DNA of 64,000 nt from Oidiodendron maius Zn (lineage: Eukaryota > Ascomycota > Leotiomycetes > Myxotrichaceae): NCBI GenBank assembly GCA_000827325.1, contig KN832875.1, forward strand, positions 434,001 to 498,000. Direction: 5' to 3'. Below are positions 56,469 through 64,000 of this stretch, piece by piece. The notes beneath the pieces are model-generated. The model did no database searches and was not told where the DNA came from. It saw only the letters and a program-made list of their open reading frames with translations. The translations under genes and the position numbers were made by a program. Every line of letters starts with the position of its first letter. Positions within the stretch are counted from its first letter, which is position 1.

Positions 56469-59400
56469 GAAGGAAATGTCATAATGTCGGTATTTGCGAC
56501 TTCTACCCACCGTGCAGACCTTCAGGGGCATGCATGAAACTTATTTCGTTTGTGGCAAGGGTATTTCTGAGTTGCATTGTGCCATTTTCTTCTTCAATGA
56601 GCTTCAATCTTTTGCACTTTTGCGTGAAGGGGGCCGGGGGTTATCGATGGTATACTATGCGCTACTGGTTATAATGCCTAGTTGGGGATTTTTATGCGAC
56701 GTACGCGCCGTGACGGTTAGCAGCACTCTGCATGCATGATCACGAGATTCTGTTCTAGGGCTTGAGCCACAAATAGTCTCTGCGGATTGTGTTGCATCTC
56801 CTTCACCGGCCTGTAGATATCTCATATAGGTGGCAAAACTCATTGCTGCAGCTTCTTGCCAAACAGAATATATTGCTTTGCTGGAATGAACAAATATGGA
56901 GCCGCTGTTGAAACCGCGTTTGCATTCTGGCTTTTGCTTGTCCATAACATGACGGAATTCCGGCAGTCTCAAACGTTGGACTTCTAAGAATCATGACTGA
57001 GGTACTGAATTTTGAACCTTCACAGCTGAACATCCTCGTCGCTGATCACAGATGACGTGGTCACGCTGCAAAAGGTTTGACTAAAGATATTTCACACCGC
57101 CTTTAATTTGAGAAGGCAACTTTGGCTATGCAATGGCCTTCATACTTGAGTAGGCATCCCTGACCTCGCTCTAAGTTAGCGGTTAGCGATTGGGAATGGG
57201 CACCGAGTTGGCTGACGGGATAAATGGTGAAGGGTGGAAGTAAGCTGCAAGCCATGTACCACTTTTCTGGCCTGTGGCGCCGGAAAAATTGACCTCGCGT
57301 ACTCAGTCTCACCCGAGGAATATTCGCGACTTCACCAATTACTTTCAACTCGACAAGCGTGCTGGTGGACAGGGCTGATGCACTGCAACGGGGGGGTTTA
57401 CCATGCCTGCGGGACAAAGAAGGCTGGCTGTTGCATGGAAGCGGGGATGCAAGTGACTTTTCGGTGCATCATACCATGTAGGGGAGGGGGAGTAGCCCAC
57501 ATTGGCCAATAAGAAGTGGCCTCCTTCTGTAGCCGCATTCCCTTCTTAACGTCCTCGTGGTCTATTCTCAGTAGATACACGGCCGTAGAGGATATGTTCA
57601 GGGTATATTGTCCGGACGGGGCTTCTGGGAAGATATGTCATGCGATGTCTGACTTTTGCTCTAGCCCGTTACATTGGGAAAATCGACGCGATTTGGTAAG
57701 AGAACTGCTGAGGCAATAAACCCAGAAGAGCTGATGACGCAAAAGACTACGTATTGAAGTTGAAATACGCAGCAAGAATGATTTGCAGTCAGCAAAAAGG
57801 ACTTGTCATTTGCCGGGGTGGATGGGGGCACTTGGAGGTAGCCTTTTCTGCGCAAGGATGGGCCACTCCCTCAAGGGAGACAGTGAAGAAATTCCTTAGT
57901 TCTTCGCTTGGGACGCCGTCTGACGCCTCTCTACTACTGTATATGCTCGGAGATATAGCGACGGTGAGAATCTTTGGGCAGCGAGGATGTCTGAGCCCGG
58001 GGAGCGCTTTCGTTGCGCTATCTTGGGTGGTAGACATGAAGTATCAGTACATATCTTTGCCAAGGAGGCGGAGAGGGCTATCATTGTACACAGATCCGTG
58101 ATGCTATTGGAGTCCCTCACCGTGATTTGGATGTGGGTAGGCAGAAGTTTCGCACAGGCGCTGGCTACTCGTTATCGCCCCGCACAGCGCTGTTTGTAGC
58201 TGATAAACCTGGCGTTGCGGCAGGCAATACCCAGACATACAGCGCTCCCGCCGCGCAGGAATCCCCAGTTGACAGCGGAAGAGGCGACGATATGGCCTTT
58301 GGGGTGGTGTAGCGAGGTCCTCAGCTTTCCAAGGATCCTGGCTTATTTCTTGTGAAACCCAGACGAACTGGCGTGAGGCCGGCTCGCGATTTGTCACCCG
58401 ATATGTTCTGATCAGCCTGTAATTCTCCACTTGAGCAGAGCAGCTAAGGAGGTCTAGAAACCTCCGTGGCCGCCACTCTGCTCGCAGGGGAGTAGTCCCC
58501 CTTGCGTCTCCCCATAACTACGCGCCAGGAAGGCCGGAAACGGGTACCGGCGCGTCCAGCGTCAGCTTCTTCTCCTGGGTCCTATCCCATTCTGTTTGGT
58601 ATCCGCCTCGGGCTCTATCGGAGGGATGATATGATCTAGCAAACGGTCTGGCGCGTAGGGTCGGCATCAGCACCATGCACACGCTTTAATTCCCGTCTCT
58701 AGCATTGGCAAATGATCACGGCGTGCCTCAAGCCCGCCTTCAGTGCTTACGACAATGTCCCGAAGGTACTGCGAATGCCAGCTCCATCATTCCGGTGCTA
58801 CAACACAAATCTGGAATTCGCCCCAGAACTGGCGGGAAAGTGCAGGCGACAGTTACCGGGGCCCTGATTCGAGAGATAGAGATATTGTGTGTCGGGTTCT
58901 GGCACAGAGAAGAGGAGATCCACCCCCGGGTCCGGATTACTGGTAAACATGTGCTTCCTCTCCTCCGTTTTAAGCCCTGGAGATCCCTCTGATCATAACC
59001 TGTATACCTCGGTCAATGCGGCTGGTGAATCGGGCATTGCAGTGGCAGCAAGGCTGCGGGTCGTCTCTTCGCTGAAGTCAAGGCGAAAAATTGAGACAAT
59101 TATGCAGCAATTCACACAAAGTACTGTGACAAAGAAATCTCTGGATGGCAATGCTCGAATAGGCAGTTAATGAAGTCGCCAGTCACTGCGTGGCCAAGGC
59201 AGTGGCAAGGTTCCTTCTCTTTTGCATTAATCCTACTTGCTTTGTTTTGCGCGTGTCCGCTCGTCAAGTTTTCAGCCTCGTCGCTCCTCCTTATTGGGGC
59301 CGGGTTTGCTTCACCTTGATCCGCATCTCCCTTCCGAAATTGTGTTTGCCCTTATGTTGTTTTTTTGTGCCACGGAAATGCTCTCATCTTGAAACACGTC

Positions 59401-59487
59401 GAAGGTATTAAAGCAAGACTTCCATCGCTCTTTTAGGTAGTCACGCTCTATCATAACTGGCGCATCGCATCTTTTTATGCTGCTACA
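56469..59487. other. Three-kilobase region without a supported gene
   Basis: Many short ORFs, none domain-bearing. Around 58440-58560 the sequence is GC-rich with short perfect hairpins: a GGAGGT/ACCTCC stem at 58448-58465 and a GGGGA/TCCCC stem at 58487-58500. The last 150 bases before 59488 are the leader of the ABC transporter. I see no transposon ends or protein remnants I can name. Confidence 0.45.
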
Positions 59488-62400
59488 ATGATAAGAGCAA
59501 TGATGATTACCATTGAGCTTAGCCAGGTGAGATAACCATCAATGCTAGATTCATCTATGCCTTTAATTACTGCTTGGGCACTTCTTCTGACCGCCTAATC
59601 AGGCCCTTGCTGGCATCGAGTTCGTCTACTACACATTCCCGGCGTTATTGATCTTCTATTTCCTCACTGCCCAGATTTTTTCTGTCTGTACGTTGCAGGC
59701 GCAATCTCTCCATGTTTTGGACCAACGAGTTCATCGTGGATGTATCCTTACGCTTACAATAGTGGCTGCAGGAACATATGTGAGTTCTTCGGTGGCCATT
59801 GAGTGCAGTGGAATAATACCTTCTCTAAAGCCATCCCTGAGAAGTTTAAACCCATGGCTGATAGTACTGAATAGATTATTGAAGCAATAGCTGCTGCTAT
59901 CAGATATTTCCACTCAGTTAACTGGAATCCAGGCCAGGATCGAATGGTAAGCTGTCGCGTATTTGAATACTAGCCTTTCCCCCCCATTCAGTCCGTAATC
60001 ATCATCTATATAGTTGAAACGCTGCTCTACTGGAGCTTTATGCCTGACCCTTCAATAGTTTTATCTAATAGCCTCTTCTGTCGCTCTTGCGGTTGAAGCA
60101 CTTATCTTTAGAGATACCGAATTCCCAGTCTGGTATCCATATTACGGTACCTGGTTTATAGCAATATTGGTGGAGCCTGTATTTCTTATTAGCCAAATTT
60201 TATCGTACAATTCGACATCCATCAGCGATGTTGCGTTCATTACGATCCAAGTGTTAAGGCTGTGTTGTTTTCTGGCTCTCCCTTTTCTATACTTTGGATT
60301 TCGCAGCGACATGAACAGCTATACACTCAGCAACCCTGAGCGACAATCTCTTCTCAGAATAAATCTTAGCTCAAATACATCGTGTGCGGAATCAGCAGAA
60401 AATGACACTGCTTACGGCTCAGCCCCTGCAGTAGAGGGCCAAGATTCGATGTCAATCGAAGAAGATGCTGCTACCTCTGAAGACGAGTGGCTTGCAAAGA
60501 GGCAAAAGGCAAAGGAGCGGATTTTAAAAAGATTAAAACAAGATGGAAATTGGTTTACTTACATTAAAGGATTCAGCGTGAGTTGACAACACATATGAAC
60601 CGAATTCAGCGCAGGCCACTGACACACGCCGCAGGAATTACTTTCATACGCATGGCCAATACACAAAGCGTCTCTTCAATTCAGAACTGTTCTTTTAGCT
60701 GCCTGTTTATTGATATCTAACGTTCTAAATGTGCTAGTACCGCGACAAATGGGTGTTATGATAGATAATATGTCTGCATATGCCCAGGGAGGTAATGTTA
60801 TCTACCAAAGAGCTTGATCCACATGCTGACTTACAAAGATTCCACTCGTAATATTTGGCTCCCTGTCGTCGCGTATGCTGTACTGCTTTTCGTAAACGGT
60901 GATGCAGGTATAGGCTGGATTCGGAAATGGCTCTGGTTACCTCTAGAGCAGCGCTCCTACGTGGCCCTGAGCACAGCCTCTCAAGCCCATATTATGAGCC
61001 TTTCATCGGACTTTCATGAGAGTGATAACAAAAACACGTCTGACCTTATGCAAGCTGCAACTACTGGAAGATCCGTTATAGATCTGCTTGAAACGATCTG
61101 CTTTCAGGTTGTGCCTATGTTCGTGGACTCAGTAATTGCGTTTGGCTATCTGTGGTTTCTTTTTGGACCCTTTATGGGTTTAATAGTGGCAACAACATTC
61201 TTTTCATACCTCTATATTACAGCCAAGTTCATCGCTGCGACGGCGGAGCAGAGGCGTCAGTATACTGCTGTACATCGCAAGGAATACATTGTCGGGCACC
61301 AGTCTCTCGAAAGTTGGAACATTGCCAGTGTAAGTCTTATGATCTCGTTTAATAACTATTTCTGATTGAAGCACAGTTATTCAACATGATTCCTCATGAG
61401 CAACAGCGTTATGAGAGAGGTAAGTGCCTTTTTCTAGGAGTAGTTTTGAGGCTAACGCCTCTTTAAGCCGTCAATTCCCATATGAGCTCCAAGCGTATTC
61501 AAGAATTTTCATCGCAGTATATGAATGCAGCTCAAAGTCTGACAATGACGTGTGGCTTAATTGGGGGGTTGTATCTCGCTACTTTCCAAGTTGCTAAAGA
61601 AGGCAAATCTATCGGTGAACTGACTACATTCCTTGCGTACTGGGCGCAATTACAAGGTAATATTGCGTGGCAGATCAAAATATAAAATACTTATCGAAGT
61701 ACAGGTCCTTTGTTCTTCTTCAGCAGCGTCTTTAAGACCATATTTCATAGGCTGATGGATGCTGAGCGACTGCTGGAGCTGTTTAAGATGAAACCTACCG
61801 TTACTGACACTCCAGATGCGAAGCCATTGGCATTAAGGAAAGGAGAAATCAAATTCGACCATGTATCCTTTGCATACGATGTGCGGAAGCCAATATTGAA
61901 AAATGTTAATTTTGTAGTTCCTGCTGGAAAGACGGTGGCTCTCGTAGGCCCAACGGGGAGTGGCAAATCAACCATGCTCAAGCTGCTAGATCGTTTCTAC
62001 GACGTTAAAAGCGGATGCATTTCTATTGATGGACAAGACATTCGTGCTGTTACCCTTAAAAGGTAAACGATTCCGAGTCAACTCAATTCAAGCTATACAA
62101 TGTTGCTGACAAGCGAGTTGTAGCCTTCGCGACAATATCGGCGTTGTACCCCAAGAGCCTATGCTGTTCAATGATTCGATAATGAACAATATTCGCTATG
62201 CAAGGTTAACGGCGAGTACTGAAGAGATTCACAATGCTTGCAGAGCGGCGGCTCTGCATGATAAAATAATGACCTTTCCGGATCGTGAGTCGACTCTATA
62301 CCTTCAAGATCCTTCGCGTCCTTACAATATCCTGCAGGCTACTATACAAAGATTGGTGATCGTGGCGTGTACGTTGTATTTAGTTGTGGAGATTAGTATG

Positions 62401-62894
62401 CTGTTGACAAATATCCAGGAAGTTATCTGGAGGCGAAAAGCAGCGTATAGCAATTGCCCGAGCTATCCTGAAACGTCCTGAAATTATTCTCTTGGACGAA
62501 GCGACTAGTGCAGTGGATACTGAGACAGAACACACAATCCGAGAAGGATTCAAGAAGTTGTGCGAAGATCGAACAACGATTATTGTTGCGTATGGAATTG
62601 ATGTAATATGTTTATCTACCTTGACTAATGACAGCTAGGCATCGATTATCGACAATTATGCAATCTGACAGAATCTTGGTCGTTATTGATGGCGAAATAA
62701 TTGAAGAGGGTTCCCATCACGAACTCATACGGGCGAGAGGTAAATACCATGATCTCTGGTCGAAGCAAGTATTTGTTGAGCCTGAAGTTGAGCAACCCAA
62801 CCCGGTAATCTCGCAAACTGCAGATTGCATCCTAATCAATGACCTCGGTGCAGATGATGATGGAAGCAGGTCCAGAAGAATGCGTCAGTGTTAA
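59488..62894 (+). CDS. Half-size ABC transporter, Hmt1-like
   Basis: Fourteen exons: 59488-59526, 59603-59779, 59875-59946, 59992-60012, 60059-60577, 60635-60791, 60839-61329, 61377-61419, 61468-61656, 61705-62062, 62124-62284, 62338-62368, 62419-62589 and 62639-62894, 894 residues. An N-terminal set of membrane helices (TMD0) precedes a six-helix ABC core ([43 protein letters not shown]). The nucleotide-binding domain is intact: Walker [10 protein letters not shown] (651-659), Q-loop VPQEPMLFN, signature LSGGEKQR (755-762), Walker [10 protein letters not shown] (D779, E780) and His-loop AHRLST (H811). TMD0 plus one core is the Hmt1/ABCB6-like architecture; S. pombe Hmt1 moves phytochelatin/glutathione-metal complexes into vacuoles. 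Substrate and location are inferred. Exon 4 is only 21 nt, and every join is forced by frame. Confidence 0.9.
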
Positions 62895-63458
62895 AGGCGG
62901 CGAGATGGCCAAGAGAGTTGGAAGCATTGCTGTGACTGTAGGCTAGGAATTAGAAAGTCATTGTAACAACTACGGTGGGGTAGGCGATGCGCCAGAACAA
63001 TCCATTCCTTAATGTATTTTGGAAACTTTTGAGCGGGTATATATTCGACATCTCCTATCTTGATACTCTCTTGTTGATCTAGATAGGGCATTGCAGTCTC
63101 CACCACAGAGATTCGTAGTTACTCTCTTTAAGTTCCTGAGCTTTCGACGATGGATACAATGTGCTAACGCCAAGTTATTACATCCGTGATTGAAATACTG
63201 CTACACAGCCTGCTCAGAGCTGCATCTAATTTGATAGATATCTAGGCTCAAACCGGATGCCTCTGAATTTGTTTCTTTTGCCATTTCCATGAATCTTATT
63301 TTTAGACCTTGCACATCTGCTTCCAGATTTGGACAGGGCGAGAGAGAAGGAAGAAAATACGGCAGAAATGCCTTGTGAGAAGAAAATGCAACCATGACGC
63401 AGGTATACCGAGAGGGAAGGAGGTAAGTCTGTATAAAGATTTTGAGAGTTATTGACAA
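62891..63458 (-). pseudogene. Possible eroded gene on the minus strand
   Basis: Two stretches read as protein on the minus strand but do not join cleanly: about 63390-63201 (NLEADVQGLKIRFMEMAKET, GLSLDIYQIRC) and about 63106-62950 (ESIKIGDVEYIPAQKF, KYIKEWIVLAHRLPHR). Between them is a third short protein-like piece in another frame (ELKESNYESLWWRLQ). Each is interrupted by stops and no consistent splice set was found. The end overlaps the ABC transporter stop by four bases. The family is not recognised. It could be an unresolved multi-exon gene instead of a relic. Confidence 0.3.
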
Positions 63459-63762
63459 TACACTTACAATAGGCAGATAATAAAGAGATTAATAGAGAAT
63501 AGATAGAGAACTCCTGCATACTTAATACAGCCGGCAACTTGTGTTTATACTATACTAAGCAAGTAGAGAGATCACGGATTAAAAGCACACGACATGTGAG
63601 AATACAAGTAGCAAAAACTGAGCCAACAATCTATGCCAAAGGGCCGACAAATCTGGATACTACTAGCTCTAGAGGTGGCCAACGCGATTCTCCAGCGCCT
63701 TTAGTGAGTTGTAGCCATTATTGATGTGCTTTATTTACCATGAACGGCAACGACGCCGAGAC

Positions 63763-63966
63763 TCAGCTCCAATTGACCATGTCAAATGCTGTCACCTGGC
63801 CGTTCTCGAGCTCAGCGATCTCGCTACTGGCGAGCAGCAATCCGTTGTGCTGGGTGGAGATCTGCCCTTGGTTTAAGAGCAACAGCTTTAATGAATCCTT
63901 GAAACTACAGCTCATTTTCTCGACATTGAAGGGAGACAATGAGGAAAGTGCGGTATCGTATGCCAT
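63763..63966 (-). CDS. Partial hypothetical protein at the right edge
   Basis: A minus-strand frame of 67 codons from an ATG at 63966 to a TGA at 63763, preceded by eight more open codons before an in-frame TAA. The reading is protein-like: LMAYDTALSSLSPFNVEKM, LKLLLLNQGQISTQHNG, LLLASSEIAELENG, ending FDMVNWS. It may be the last exon of a gene entering from the right, with an acceptor near 63990, or a relic linked to the pieces at 62.9-63.5 kb. No family is recognised. Confidence 0.35.
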   Translation of the reverse strand: MAYDTALSSLSPFNVEKMSCSFKDSLKLLLLNQGQISTQHNGLLLASSEIAELENGQVTAFDMVNWS

Positions 63967-64000
63967 CAGGGCTTGTAAAAGAATGCTTCGTTATGAGCGT

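Noticed and set aside
57234-57512. Cys-rich 92-codon ORF resembling a small secreted protein
   Set aside because: No signal peptide and irregular Cys spacing; it overlaps an equally open ORF on the other strand.
1-64000. CRISPR arrays, insertion sequences and transposons
   Set aside because: No direct-repeat arrays, terminal inverted repeats with target duplications, or transposase/reverse-transcriptase motifs were seen by eye; this is a eukaryotic genome.

Overview
This window is nuclear DNA of a filamentous ascomycete (Pezizomycotina). The signs are short introns (mostly 46-70 nt) with fungal donor and branch signals, intergenic stretches of 0.3-3 kb, and many genes of fungal-only families (DUF1765, 2EXR, Ish1/Msc1 repeats, fungal F-box proteins). 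Several proteins read as Leotiomycete-like, but the class is an inference from memory of the families. The sequence is a draft assembly: a 413-base N gap lies at 3870-4282 beside a 25-base poly-C run.

Layout. 0-6.5 kb: a Ran1/Ksp1-type protein kinase, then the gap and a long stretch without convincing genes. 6.5-16 kb: splicing factor Cwc24, a SAC3/CSN8-PSMD8-fold protein divergent from an Izh/adiponectin-receptor-like membrane protein, a fungal annexin with a YPPQQG-repeat tail, and a nucleotidyltransferase-fold protein. 16-24 kb: a two-finger C2HC protein, a small Cys-rich protein, a coiled-coil protein and a CECR5-type HAD hydrolase. 24-34 kb: a metabolic block with an aldo/keto reductase, tRNA-dihydrouridine synthase Dus4, a Gal80-like Gfo/Idh/MocA protein, a GNAT acetyltransferase and a copper amine oxidase. 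33-46 kb: a 2EXR protein, a Pch1/cyclin T-like cyclin, an F-box protein, Tma20 (MCT-1), a tiny I78-type proteinase-inhibitor gene and an eight-repeat Ish1/Msc1 stress protein. 45-64 kb: a DUF1765 protein, an F-box protein, a two-reading-frame gene of unknown function, a 14-exon Hmt1-like half ABC transporter and unresolved coding remnants at the right edge.

Most genes are unrelated housekeeping or accessory genes. There are no operons, no biosynthetic gene cluster core and no recognisable mobile element. The only hint of functional grouping is the amine/redox set between 27.7 and 33.1 kb, which may be coincidence. I found no convincing undescribed multi-gene system. The best leads are gene-level oddities: a GC-AG intron in the Izh-like gene, an apparently lost 3' splice site in the I78 gene, a one-base frame break at the start of Dus4, a frame change inside the 54-56.5 kb gene, and eroded-looking coding pieces near 8 kb and 63 kb. 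Exon structures were worked out by hand from splice signals, reading frame and family knowledge.
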